Shown here piece after piece: positions 11,053-22,062 of a stretch of DNA of 64,000 nucleotides. Position numbers and translations under genes: made by a program. Within the stretch, counting starts at the first letter, position 1, and the number at the start of each line of letters is the position of its first letter. The stretch is from Gnetum montanum (Eukaryota; Streptophyta; Gnetopsida; Gnetales; Gnetaceae), in the NCBI GenBank assembly GCA_015680685.1, contig MNCI01022206.1, positions 119,925 to 183,924 of the forward strand, read 5' to 3'. The notes beneath the pieces were generated by a model, which saw nothing but the letters and a program-made list of their open reading frames with translations, searched no databases and was not told the DNA's origin.

Positions 11053-11769
11053 CATTTCTCCAACCTTTTTTTTTTATCAACCTTTCTTGCCATTTCGCTG
11101 ATCATTATTATCTCATTTTCTAAAATATTTATTTTATATCCTTTTCCAGTCCCTATTCTATTTTTATTTCTTGAACAATTTCATTTTTCTTGTTTCAAAC
11201 TTGTTTAATTTAAAATTCATATTTTCAACCATTGCCTTGAAAAATCTTTTTAAAGAATTTTCGAGCCCTTTATTTCTGGTTCTCAAAATTCATTTCTTAA
11301 AAAATTTTGGGTCTCATCACCCATTTTTCTTTAATCTTTTTTTTTTAAATTTTTTTTAAATCCTCATTTTTCAGTCCCATTTTTGAATTTTTGTTTTGGC
11401 GGTCCTTACCTTAGTCTTGGGATAGGTAAGGTGGATTTATTTGATTGTACAATTTTAAGTTTATTTTTCTAAAATCTTGCATTTTACTATTTGCCTTTAA
11501 TTTTATAAGTATTGTAATTATATATATTTATTTTTCTTTTTAAAAAACCATATTTTAGTTTTTTTCTTTACCAAAAAAAATATTATTTTAATATTTTCTT
11601 TTCTTTTTACGCAATTTTATAGTTTCATTCTAACAATTATATTTTATAGTTTTGTTTTATAAGTGAACTCTCCTATGCTTCTAACCAACCAATCACTCGT
11701 CTCTTTGCATTAAGGAAACAACGAGCCTCATGCTTTCCAAGTTTTATTCTTAGGAGAACCTGGACTAGG

Positions 11770-12420
11770 ATGGTAGCTAATCAACCCCTAGCTCCCTCTC
11801 CACAACCCGATGGCATCCTCAACTATTACCTCTCCACCATTGACCCATTCTTTGCCTATGTCATCAAATCGGACCCTAATATAACAAAAATATAGGGAGC
11901 AATGGCTAAAGTCATGGAGCTAGAACAAATTACCCTTATGAATAGCATTCAAACCTAGTTTGGAATGATGAGTGTTAGCAATCCTATGCAATATAGTCCT
12001 CTACCTCTACCAACTTTTCCAATGACCAACACTATGTTCCAAACTCCCGTTCCCCTTCAAATGACTCAACCTACAAATAGCTATTTTCAAGGTCCTACAT
12101 TTTCTCCATTCCTACCATCTAACACTAGTTTGAATGAGGATCAATTAAAGGCCTTAATTTAGTCCATCGTAAACCCAAACAAGGTACCTAATCCTGTTGA
12201 GCCCATGACTCAAGCTCAAGATCAAATGACGTAGATATTAACTTCACTTCAGAAACTTTCAAACGAAGTAGTTGAATTAAAGAGGAACAACAAAAAAGTG
12301 TCCTATAGAACTAGAAAAGCCAAGCTCATCAGCCAATGATAATTATTGCCACCTCCATAACACTAGGCAACATTATGAGAAGACTTGTCCTTAATTTTTA
12401 GCATTATATGGCGACAACAC
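11770..12420 (+). pseudogene. Gag-like remnant
   Basis: A frame starting with ATG near 11770 (MVANQPLAPSPQPDG...) is interrupted by in-frame stops. It continues in 11965-12162 as a Pro/Thr/Met-rich segment and then 'C-H-L-H-N-TRQHYEKTC' near 12348, which looks like a decayed zinc-knuckle region. Position just inside the 5' LTR supports gag. Similarity to a specific lineage cannot be judged by eye. Confidence 0.6.
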
Positions 12421-12700
12421 CCAAGGTCAAAAAAATGAAAAACCTCCTATTATGGTCCTTAATGTACCTCATGAAATAGAAAATGAAGAGGTTTCCTCAT
12501 TGGAGAAAGTTATGGTAAACAACCCCAATCCACATAATGCTCGCTACCTTAGACTTACTAACATTATGAATAACCCATAACAACAAACTAGGAATGACCC
12601 TTACACTTCTCCAAATAGAAGAGATCCTAGTCACAGTAACATGAATACTTAGACTAGGTCATCCCAAACAAACACCCCATAACAACCAAATTCACCTTCT

Positions 12701-13100
12701 ATGCTTAGAAGAACTCCACCTCAACTGAAAGCCAAAGAAGTACCTAAGACTTATATCAAAGAAAGACTTGATACAAGCAAGTTAAGGTTATGTCTTGATT
12801 TTTGTAATCATAACTATCAAGAAATTGTTAAAAAATGTCTTGATATGAAGTACATTGGTGAAGTCTATAAAATAGGAGACCTAGTCTTGGAAAAAGGTAG
12901 AACATGTGACTGAGAAAATCTTCAACGTAAGTTCTCTCCTATTTGGTTAGGCCCATTCTGAATTAAAGATGTCATTGGCCCCAATGTGTATAAGGTTGCT
13001 GATGTGTAAGGACATAAGTTATCTAGAAGTTTTAATGCATTCCATCCAAAGCATTTCTACTCAGGTGCCCCAAGTGGACACCTAGTAGATTCTTAGTTGC
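12701..13100 (+). pseudogene. Integrase C-terminal tail, Gypsy type
   Basis: The frame contains YKIGDLVLEKG followed, after a stop, by KFSPIWLGPF-IKDVIGPNVYKVADV and SFNAFHPKHFY, the usual end of Gypsy integrases (the 'GPF' motif, then the hydrophobic strands and 'FN..H.K.F'). It follows directly after gag-like sequence, so the rest of pol has been lost by internal deletion. Confidence 0.8.
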
Positions 13101-14200
13101 ATGTTTTCTTCCTCTTCATCATGCATTTAATTTGTGTATAGTAGCATTTGCATATTTTCTTTGCATTTCCATCATTTCTTTCTTGATACATTGTTTTTAT
13201 TTTTGCTTTGCATATGATTTTAATAATCATTACCTTCTTTTGAGTTACTAGGCGTTGGGTCATTAGAAAACCATTCAAAAATAATGTGAGTATAATTCTT
13301 TATATAATATTTCCTAGTATTATTACATAAAATCTCTTTTATACTATATATTTCAATAATGCTTTGATTCTTCCCAGTCTTTTTCAACATTTTGGTTTCT
13401 TTAATTATGTTGGATTATGGAGCATGAGATTTGTGCTAACTTATCATGTAATCATCATGATCATATGAGTGTACAGTAGGTGATGGAGAATGGTTAGCTA
13501 TAATCGACCATGGGAAAAGTTTCAAAAGGATTGTGTTCATTGGAAGTGTAACTAATAGACCAAACTCGTGTTGGAATTCCTACCTTAAGAATGAAGTATA
13601 CCATGGGCAAAGTTTACTCAAAAAAAAAAAGGAATGAGGACTGTGTTCATTGGTAGTGTAATAACTTCTTAAGTGTGATGGGGTTCAGCACCTATCCTCA
13701 CCCTAACCTCCATTTCTCCTTTTGAACCTATTTTTTTTAAAAGGCAAATAATCCCTTTTTCATCCATTTTCATTTTCAATGTCAAAAAAAAAATGTTTCA
13801 AGGAAAAATCTAAAAGTTGTGACTAGTCACAATCTAATATGAGCCTGTCCTCCTCATTAAGTTTAGTATGGGTCTTGTGCTCAAAGTAGTCTACATGTTG
13901 TCAACTTTTACTTTGTAAGAAGATTGGAAAAGAAATCATAATTATATTTTACTTATATATAGATATATGTTGTTAAAATAAATAAATTATATCTTTGGAT
14001 TTTAATTAAATAAGATGGTGTGGTTTGGGTGGCCTGTGTTTAGTTTTCTTTTGATTATATGGTTATTTTAATCATGTTTGCTTTTAAGTTTTCATTTGCT
14101 TGTTTTGTGATGTTTGTGATTCCCTACCTATTGTATCATTTTAAAATTTCTGTTGTCTTGTTCCTTGCACTTGCATGCAATTAAAGGTTTGGGGGCTAAG
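13101..14200 (+). other. 3' untranslated region and polypurine tract of the LTR element
   Basis: Non-coding interior. The phrase 'accatggg.aaagttt...tgtgttcattgg.agtgtaa' occurs twice (about 13508 and 13601). The sequence 'aaaggtttgggggctaag' ends at 14200, immediately before the 3' LTR, and is the likely polypurine tract. Confidence 0.6.
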
Positions 14201-15303
14201 TGTTTATGTCAACACTCCCATGCTCTCATGGGGACATGATTATCAACATCTCTATCTCTCTTTCTTAATAACCATAGTAAAAATCATGCGAGTAGTGGGC
14301 ATTTAAACTGCTAGGTGGCTATCATTAATGGCGACGGTTACGATCATTAGTGGTAGATGTTTCGAAAGTTACGGTGGTTACAGATATTAGTGGTAGACAT
14401 TTCAGAAGTTACAGACATAAATAGGCACTTAATTGGAGAATTTGGGCATTATTACACAAGAAGTGATGGCAATTTCTATAGCTGTTACATGAAACATAGG
14501 CATCATTATGGATGATCCCAATGGCTATAAAACAAGGGGATGGGAAGAGGTCTCTAGCTATCAATCTAGGGAGTCCCAAACGAGCTCTGGCTATCAGTCT
14601 TGGAGGGGCAACTTCCTTTCCAATAAGCAGTAGTTTCCTCTTTCCTTTTCTTTTCTTTACAAGTTTCCAGCTGATCTTTGAGGAAGGTCCAAAATAGGAG
14701 CCATCGGCTCAAAATCAAATCCTTGCGGGTCTTCTTGGTGACGACAAGAGGGTTCTTTCTCTCTTCTTTCTATCTACAATAACGCAAGCAACACAGTCCA
14801 TTCGCAGGATGTGAGACATGCGATTTTCTTTGGGCCAACTTGTCTCGGTGGTGCAGTTGTGGGTGGATGATCTTCTTCTCTTCAACAGTGCACAAAAGGT
14901 GGCAGACAATGGCAGGCTTTGAGGATTGTAGTTGCTACCTTGTGTGGATTGCGATGGGCTAGTCTCTCTTTCTCTCTCTCTCTCTCTTTCTCTCTCTCTC
15001 CCTCTCTTGCAGTGATCATAGTCTTCCTACCCAGTAGGGAATACCATTGGCAATCATAGACTGGCAGCATTAGCGGGACAAAGGAAAATTTATTTCTTTT
15101 AGTTACTTATTGTATTGAAGATAATTATTTAATTTAAATTCTAGATTTCTTTCTAGTTTATTATTTGCAAAAGGCCACATAACCTTCTCTAGTTGAGATT
15201 ATTCTTGGGTTTCCGTACCCATACGGGAGGCACCCTGGGCAATAGTCTCCTAAAATGAGTTTTCTTTCCCGGTGTTGGTGCAACCAAAATTTATGCATCA
15301 ACA
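14201..15303 (+). repeat. 3' LTR
   Basis: Colinear with 9930-11029 along its whole length, starting TGTTTATGTCAACAC and ending ATGCATCAACA. It is followed by the second TCGAC target duplication. CT-repeat tract at about 14962-15006. Confidence 0.93.
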
Positions 15304-15308
15304 TCGAC

Positions 15309-15798
15309 TAGCAGCACATGAGGGGATTAGAATTAAACAGATCGTGCAGTGGCAGTTGCAATTTGCAGATATTAGTACCCGTTTACCCATAATTTTTAAC
15401 CACCTAAAAGGTTAATATAATTATACATGCCTACATAATGATATTGTTTGAATTTTTGCTTCTATCGTAATTTTGTAATAAAAGGAGTTGTCCAAGATGC
15501 AGTCTATAGTCATTATAAGTTTGAAACTATTTGTAAGTTTCATTAAGAATCTGTAAGTTGGGTATCATTCTTACTTGTGTATTTGTTAACATTGGAAGTG
15601 GTCTTTTACTCATTTCTAATAAGGGTGAAATGAAACTTTATTCCACAACATTTGTTGGACAAAGAACCTATGGTCACTTAGATCCAATTTCAAAGTTCCT
15701 TTTACAAAATCTTTTGTTTTATTCTGTAGCTCAGTATTGCTAACACAAATCAAAATTATATACTTAGATTTTCATGTTAAAAGCTATTTTTAATAAAG
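15309..15798. other. No recognisable gene
   Basis: AT-rich. Parts of 15309-15555 resemble 9660-9845 on the other side of the LTR element ('tcatagtcat.tgaaa.tatttgtaag.t.cattaagaa' in both). A 61-codon open frame at 15558-15743 has no recognisable features. Confidence 0.4.
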
Positions 15799-15955
15799 AG
15801 GTGTTAGTTTAGTGGTAAGAGTCTTGGCTTGGTAACTCTAGGTCACAAACTGGAGTCCAAATGATAACACAAAGCTAAAAATTTGATTAAAAAAAAGTAA
15901 AATGAATTATGAAACTATTTTAATAGATTCAAGGGGTCTTAGTGAAGTTATTAAT
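15799..15955 (+). mobile_element. tRNA-derived SINE, family 1
   Basis: 'gtgttagtttagtggtaagagtc' resembles a tRNA D-arm/A-box and 'aactggagtccaa' a degenerate B-box about 40 bases on. It is followed by 'acaaagctaaaaattt' and then 'gaaactatttt...caaggggtcttagt'. Copies at 20853-21050 and, inverted, 28160-28318 share the same order (A-box, B-box, 'actaag.tataaatt', 'aattttaaaact'). Confidence 0.55.
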
Positions 15956-16071
15956 AACTAGACATAGAGATGGTGACAAACTAATACTATCTTCTTTATT
16001 GTAATAGCAGCAAGAAAGTAATCTTATGACAACATGCTATGATATTAAGTTACATATACCTTGTTGTAAAT

Positions 16072-16160
16072 GGTAAGGTGTTAACCTAATGGTAAGAGTC
16101 TTGATCTAAAAGCTCTAAATTATATTGATTCAGAAGCTCTAAGATTGAGAAGCCGCCTGT
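16072..16160 (+). mobile_element. Partial SINE-like sequence, family 1
   Basis: 'ggtgttaacctaatggtaagagtcttgatct' closely resembles the start of the copy at 15799; the body is not conserved. Possibly the head of another copy. Confidence 0.35.
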
Positions 16161-17032
16161 GTTATAGGTTCCACTGCTTTGTACATTGTTCATTTATAAA
16201 ATAATAATTTGATTATATCTTGAAGTAAATTTTGAGAAGACTTTTACTTCTGCTCTTATGTTCAGGTAAAGTTTGCACAACTAATTCAAAGTCCCTTTCA
16301 TAGGCAAAAAATAGATTTCATAATTCCTAACAGTGGATCATCTTTGTACCTTTGTACTTACCTTACGATAAAGGTGCATCTTCTAGTAAATAATTAGTTA
16401 AGATTTACCAAGTACGATCTCCAGTCTCTATAGCGCATGAGCCACGTACTTTGTAAAGTTTATAAATCATTTGATTGCGGGTTACACCTGTATCTTTAAA
16501 ATTTATAACTTTAATGGCAGTAGCTTACCGGTGGGCGTAGCTACAAATGATAATGACAAGTAAATGAAAACGACACCTGGGCAGTGCCTTTCATAATATT
16601 GACAACCACAAACTTTGAAACTGAATACATACTTGATGACTCACCCAAAGGAAACAGTGCCAAGCTTTGATATTTCGGTATATATAATAGTATTAATGCC
16701 AATACATAAGTGCGCATGTCATATTACTGTCAATACCTCTATCATACTGTTCTTTTAGGATGTGATTTGTTGTTTTCTACAGGTTAGGACTTCACGCCCT
16801 TGCCTGGGCAGAATGAGAATGAGGCTCTCCATGATAATGCTCAGTACCAAGATGTGATATTTTGATATATATCTAAAAGAAGCTATATTCACGAATATAC
16901 GCTTGCCACATAATTTTGGAGGCTGTAATTTTATATGCTCCAAAGCCTAGTTGTCCTACATACAGTAATAGTTGTACGACATTCAGTAATATTATATTCT
17001 GTGCTTATCTTCATAGATACATCCAGGAGAAG
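16161..17032. other. No gene seen; likely 3' flank of the WRKY gene
   Basis: Contains a 21-bp direct duplication, agttgtcctacatacagtaa at 16949-16969 and a variant at 16970-16990, within the probable 3' untranslated region of the minus-strand WRKY gene. Nothing else recognised. Confidence 0.4.
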
Positions 17033-18549
17033 CTAAAAGCCTTGACTCACAATCATTAGGGCAGGTTTGGACCCAGGAGTAGGCAGCAGTAACGGCTCAC
17101 TAATGTAGTACACAGCAGATGCAGAGGGGCTTTCATGGTTGTGGGCTCCTTCGTAGCTGGTAATAACAACACCCTCATCCTCTGGGTCGATCTCCACTCG
17201 CTTTTTGGCAGCACAACTGCTTTCGGAGCACTTGTAATAGTTTCTGACATCAACACACACACAGAGGCACCGAGTAATGCTGATATTTAATATCAAGATA
17301 AAAGACTTGTCAACTGCAATGAAAGAGAAATGTAAGGCAAATGTAAGGCAGAACCTGGGGTGTTTGCTGCACTTGAGCACTTTTCTGCCATATTTTCGCC
17401 ATTTAAACCCATCGTCTAACTGAGTGGTCTGTGATCTTGTTTTGAAGGCAACAACGGGTAGCCTCTGCTTCCTCTTCTTTTCTTTCCTGCACATGGCCAA
17501 TTGCCTAATGAGTGAGGCATAATCTCAAACTTTAGAGGTAAAGCATATAGCCAACATGATGCTAGGAAGAATGATAAAGGAAGTGACCATATCTCAAACT
17601 GGTGGCCTTTTGTCTTATAAGATAATAAGCTAACTAATTAAGCTATCTATCTGCTAACCAATTGAGCTATCTATCTATGGCTTGAGAGTGTTTTTTTAAA
17701 GGTACTCTAGAACTATTAAATTACTTAAATTATAAATTATCATCTATACATGGCAAAAACTTCTCTTTCTCCATTTATTCCTATAAAGAGCTAGATACTT
17801 ATCTATTTGCAATTTCCTCTTTTATGATATTCAACTATGAATTATAAGCTAAATACTAAAAAAGTGTAGCTTTCTTTTCTTTTTAAATCTATGAAACAGC
17901 TCTTTTGTTTTGTTTTTGTTTTTTACTCACTAAATAGAGTAACGCTACTCCATGCTGCCATGCCTGTTGACTGTTGACTTCCTCATAAGTATCTTCACCA
18001 CTGTGTTACATCCCTAGCTTTTGAAAAATAAAAAATTTAAAGGCCACTCATTAAGCAGATTTATAGGTTGCACTTATGCGACCCTTAGACAAGAATAAAG
18101 AACAAGAACCGCTCAAAACTCATAAGTAATGGAATGAACATTTAAAAACTTTATTATGCACATTAAAAAAAACGAGCTAGGATAGGAGGTATACTGTGAA
18201 ACATGGAATGACGAGCAAGAAAGTCCAAAAAACTGTAGCTCCTACATCACTCCCATCTTGTTCAAACATGATTTACGGATACTGTTAGTTAAATGACCAG
18301 ACAGAATTAGAGAAATTGAATGCAAACTCACGGAACGTGTGAAGAAGAAGCCTGGGCAACGTGGGTGGAATGCAAGGGCTCCGAAACCTGTGGCTGAGAG
18401 TTCGGTTCTTGTTGTTGTTGCGGCGGTGGAGGATAATAATGTTGGGTTTGTGTTTGTGGAAAATCATGAAGTTCTGGCTCTTGGCAGCCCAGAAAAACAG
18501 CCCATAAGTCCTGCTCTGAAATCATGTGTTGTGGCAGCAGATCAGCCAT
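17033..18549 (-). CDS. Group IIc WRKY transcription factor, three exons, WRKYGRK variant
   Basis: Predicted minus-strand CDS: exon 1 18549-18332, exon 2 17486-17355, exon 3 17243-17033 (TAG stop), 561 nt, 186 residues. Introns are 845 bp (donor CC|GTGAGT, acceptor TGCAG|G) and 111 bp (donor CAG|GTTCTG, acceptor GTCAG|A); both splice junctions keep frame. The N-terminus is Gln/Pro-rich (residues 31-55), a plausible activation region. A basic stretch KEKKRKQR (74-81) may direct nuclear import. The WRKY domain spans about 97-156: DDGFKWRKYGRK, then zinc ligands Cys122, Cys127, His151 and His153 (C-X4-C-X23-H-X-H, group II spacing). Intron 2 splits the Arg117 codon after 'KHP', the usual place for this family. 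Domain details (DDGFKWRKYG-K, NYYKCS, EGAHNHES) resemble the Arabidopsis WRKY50/51 type, which acts in salicylate/jasmonate defence signalling. Regulation of this gene is inferred only from W-box cores upstream. Confidence 0.88.
17560..17675 (-). mobile_element. tRNA-like (SINE-type) module in WRKY intron 1
   Basis: On the minus strand, 'tagctcaattggttag' fits a tRNA A-box. A degenerate second copy 'tagcttaattagttag' follows 24 bases later, then 'cttataag' as an anticodon-loop-like stretch and 'ccagtttgagatatgg' resembling a weak B-box. I do not see a foldable complete tRNA, so a decayed SINE or tRNA pseudogene is likeliest. Confidence 0.4.
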
Positions 18550-18681
18550 GGAAATGGAAGAATGCTCCAGCGCAACCACAAAGATAACATATATGGATTT
18601 CGCAAAGTTTGTGACTGCAGAAATGGTACCCAGGCATTTGTTGGGTGGGTGCATTTTCTAGGGCTCGATCGACAGAATGAA

Positions 18682-18687
18682 AGTCAA
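18682..18687 (-). promoter_or_regulatory. W-box core upstream of WRKY gene
   Basis: TTGACT on the gene's strand, about 135 bp upstream of the start codon. TTGAC(C/T) is the classical WRKY binding site and WRKY genes are often auto- or cross-regulated. The homologous place in copy A does not keep it. A six-base motif is weak evidence on its own. Confidence 0.3.
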
Positions 18688-18846
18688 ATCCGCCTCTGCC
18701 AAATGGCAGATGCATGCATCACTCTGTTATCCCATCAATCCGCATTCTTCGGCTATCTTAATTTAATTATTGTATTATCTGCACATGGTTTGTTTTGAGG
18801 GCGATGTTGAAGCGATTTTTTCGTCATTCCATTCAATTATTTATGG

Positions 18847-18852
18847 TTGACT
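18847..18852 (+). promoter_or_regulatory. Second W-box core upstream of WRKY gene
   Basis: TTGACT on the plus strand about 300 bp upstream of the WRKY start codon. In copy A the aligned bases read TTGCCT (near 1409), so the site is copy-specific. A TTGACG core occurs elsewhere in copy A near 1360. Confidence 0.3.
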
Positions 18853-20400
18853 GTGGAATCTGTCGTACGTTGCACAGCGACCCATTCAAAATTGGTCACT
18901 GTGGATCAATGTATATCACCGTTGTCATCCTCGCGGGGTAGGTAGGTAGACAAAAATCTATTTTGCAGCTGGTAACAGTGGATAAAACGGGGTAGTTCTG
19001 TAGACAAATAAAACGCTATTTTGAAGCTGGTAACGGTAGATTCATTTCTAAGATGGAATAAAAATGAAGCATTACCCCTCTTAACAAGATTCTTGAATTA
19101 GAAATTCAAGATGATAATGATATTATGATAATGATATTGCGGTAGGTAATATAGAGAATGCAAGAGTTATTAGGATTCATTGAAAGTGAAGCGTTAGCTC
19201 ATTTTTGCCCCATTTGTGGCTTGTGCAGGCCGTTTGCTTTCAGGACCACGTGTAACTAAGGACATTTTAAAAAACCTAATCGCGACAACTCTTGAATAAT
19301 TTCAATCCTATGAAAATCAAAGATTTGGACTTTTCAAAGCTTGGAATGGTGGGAGCAACCATCGTCATCATCAAAGTTAACTAAAAAATATCTATTAAAA
19401 AACTTAAAAGAAATTGTAATGCATAAAACTATGTTTGAAAATTTTTATAAAAATTAAATTTTAATTTTAAAATAAAATCTAAAACAAAGTGTTTCACATA
19501 TACATATGTCCCTCTTGTCTGAGGTTCAAGAAAAATGATCTATAAATGAAGGTAAAATATGCACCAAAATCATGAACACGGTTGAAAGATGCTTTGGATG
19601 TGAAAAATTGAACAGAATTGTGATTCTTGTGAAGCATAGGTTGAAGCAAAATCCTTACAGTTTATTCAGGCTGTAACCTCCAGTGATGTATGATGCGGTA
19701 ACGGTCAGGACACTTAAACCTTAATTGCTTTATTGTTATTCTTATAATTTATTACAAGATGGGTAACTTCATAGTTGGGTACATTGCTATTCCATGTTTT
19801 ATGCATTTCCATATTTTATGTATAATTGTTATTTCCAGAGTTAATATGCTTTTTAAACTTATATTTAATTGTTATATGCATAGCTTATTTATAATTAATT
19901 ATTAAACAAACAGTTTGAACTTTTAAAAATAAATATAAATTCAACAAAGTACTATGTAATACTAGATGTAACAAAATTATATAAATTCCTGCTTTTAATA
20001 AGAATGATAGTACCATGTGTTTGGTGGCATACCATTTCAGGGGATCACATCTAAGCATCCCCACCTTCTCAGTTAAAGAAAATAAAATACAGCTAAGGAT
20101 TATGCTGCTAGCTTAAGTTTCCTACCTAATAAATAAACAAATAAACTCCGAGTTTGGCAACAAGTATTTAATTCTTCCAAGAATCTGCTATGCCTGTATG
20201 CCAGTATTCCTGCAATTTTTAAACCTCAACAGGGATAATTTCTCCATTCTTCGGTCTCAAATCTTTTCATGCTGATGGAGATTGCCTGGCTGCGCTGAAA
20301 GTTAATGGGTTACAACTCTCACATTGACTTGGTAGGCCTATGACTGAAGACGTGCGCCGAGCTGCAAATGATGAGGTTACCTCTATTACGTTGGCTGTGC

Positions 20401-20852
20401 TGAATGTAATTGGGTATACCTTCAACATTGACGTCGTAGGACAGAGATTAAAAAAGTTGTGCCAAGGTGAGACTGTTAGGGGCGGTGAACATCCATTGCT
20501 TTAAAATGTAAATCATATCTCACACAGAGGCCAAAAGAATGCGCTGGTTGGCTTACTGAGACTGATTAGTCAAGAACACCTTGTTTGGAACAAATATTCA
20601 AGCCTTGGCCCGCTTAATTTAAACAACGATACAACTATTTATTCACAGACTTTCATAGAAGCCACTGAAATTCAAAATGGGCACATGCTGTAAGCTAGAT
20701 CGCAGCTGAATCTGACTGTTCTATGAATTCCTACTTTATTAGGACACGAGGGATTTGAAGTCGTCATTGATGACATATTTATACAATGAGTTCTACGTAT
20801 ACATCATCACCCATGGTGGAGCATTTATAATTTTTTTTTAAGTATTTTTTAA
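20401..20852. other. No recognisable gene
   Basis: Intergenic sequence of more balanced base composition, with no open frame of note and no repeat recognised. Confidence 0.4.
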
Positions 20853-21050
20853 ATTATTAGTTTGGCAGTAAGAGTTACGGTTTAGTAACGGTAAGATATT
20901 CCAAGATGGGTTTGATTCCACTAGGGCAACACTAAGCTATAAATTTTTTTTAAGAAAATCTATAAAAGGAATTTTAAAACTGTTTAACAAAATCCATAAC
21001 AGGAATTCTAAAACTTATACTATAGATACAAGGGGTGTAAGTTTCAGTTT
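20853..21050 (+). mobile_element. tRNA-derived SINE, family 1
   Basis: 'tagtttggcagtaagagttacgg' (A-box-like) and 'gggtttgattcc' (good B-box match) are followed by 'acactaagctataaatttttttt' and 'aattttaaaactg'. This matches the inverted copy at 28160-28318 nearly word for word in the tail. Confidence 0.6.
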
Positions 21051-21311
21051 CATGATGCATTGAGCTAGCAAAGATGACTGCAACAATTCTTTGAAAAATT
21101 GCTCAAAAAATAAATAGATCTATTTATTTATTTATTTATGAAAATCAAGTGCAAGGGGCATTAGACATAGGCCTTAAACCCAGCACTTAAGGCCAACCAT
21201 CTCATTACTAGCAAGGGTCTGTCATGAGTTTGTATAATTTTGATCTTTGGGTATCATATCTTTTTGTTTTTGCTTTGATGTCTTTGAGAATTTTCTTTTA
21301 AAGATACTAGT

Positions 21312-21445
21312 TGTAGATGCATCAATTTTGGTCACATAGCAACACCCATGAAAACTCATTTAAAGAGACTAATGCCTAGGGCACCTCTCGTATGGGTATA
21401 GAAACTCATGAATAGTCTTAGCTAGAAAGGGCAATGTGGTGCTTA
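21312..21445 (-). mobile_element. Inverted 3'-end fragment of the 9930-15303 LTR family
   Basis: Reading the minus strand, the stretch from about 21440 to 21312 runs 'gactattcatgagtttctatacccatacg', 'gaggtgccctaggcattagtctc', 'gaccaaaattgatgcatctaca'. These match the last ~130 bases of both LTRs at 10920-11029 and 15194-15303. It ends at the expected LTR terminus; the rest of the element is not visible here. Confidence 0.7.
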
Positions 21446-21489
21446 AACAAGTAAAAATATTGGTGATAATTTAAAATAACCTTAACAAA

Positions 21490-21583
21490 AACATGAATTG
21501 GTAACTTAACAAGGAAAATAAAATGACTATTCCAAGAACATGAATTGGTAACTTAACCAGGAAAATAAAATGACTGTTCATTA
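21490..21583. repeat. Two-copy 47-bp tandem repeat
   Basis: 'aacatgaattggtaacttaa' begins at 21490 and again at 21537, each followed by '(a/c)aggaaaataaaatgact'. Confidence 0.85.
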
Positions 21584-22062
21584 AATAAGCTCAGTAAATG
21601 AAAGTTTAAAGTAACTAAAAACTCATAAACTTCAAATAGAGGCTTTATATTTGAAATGTTTATCACACAATAGAGATTAAGGTTCTCAATTGTAGGGATA
21701 ACAAACAATAGGTTTAAGCAAAAGACTACTCAAAATTGGACACCAGATCTGATTAACAAAACGGATTGCTGCATGTTCAAGCTTGTCAACCTATGCTTGT
21801 AGGAAGCACACATCCTCCAACAAGTTTGCACCCTCTAGCTCTCCAATTTGTTCATAGCTCCTCACCAAAGTCCTTCCAAAAGCACCACCAAAAGAGGTTC
21901 ATAATGACTAAAGATACACAAGACCTCAATTTAAGTAGGTGGAGTGTTTGTTAAAAATTGTTAAAACCCCATCACAATAGTTAAACATAGTAATCATGGT
22001 CCTGTGCTAGTATGGTCAATGTTGACATCGACACTAGTAAGAAGCAAAAATTATTGAAAAAA
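21584..22062. other. No recognisable gene
   Basis: AT-rich; a 62-codon open frame at 21766-21954 has no recognisable domain. Probably old LTR or transposon sequence. Confidence 0.35.

Larger units (their letters stand above)
9925..15308 (+). mobile_element. Complete but internally deleted Gypsy-type LTR retrotransposon
   Basis: Two direct LTRs (9930-11029 and 14201-15303) enclose 3.17 kb. Both ends read TG...CA; the 5' LTR begins TGTTGATG and both LTRs end CATCAACA, an 8-bp terminal inverted repeat. The 5-bp target duplication TCGAC sits at 9925-9929 and 15304-15308. The interior holds gag-like fragments and the integrase C-terminal tail only. Protease, reverse transcriptase, RNase H and the integrase core are absent, so it could move only with enzymes supplied by a relative. 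The LTRs differ at many positions, so the insertion is old. Confidence 0.93.
18197..20400. repeat. Duplicated block B: exon 1 and upstream region of the intact WRKY gene
   Basis: Colinear counterpart of 654-3715 in the same orientation. The two blocks are about 17.5 kb apart and are well diverged outside the exon. The right limit is where similarity fades after 'gatgaggttacctctatta' near 20390; the copy A counterpart ends at the Copia junction. Confidence 0.75.

Noticed and set aside
17033-17500. Single-exon 155-codon reading of the WRKY locus
   Set aside because: It reads through the conserved WRKY-domain intron, inserting about 37 hydrophobic residues between the WRKYGRK half and the zinc ligands. 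Consensus splice sites restore the standard domain.
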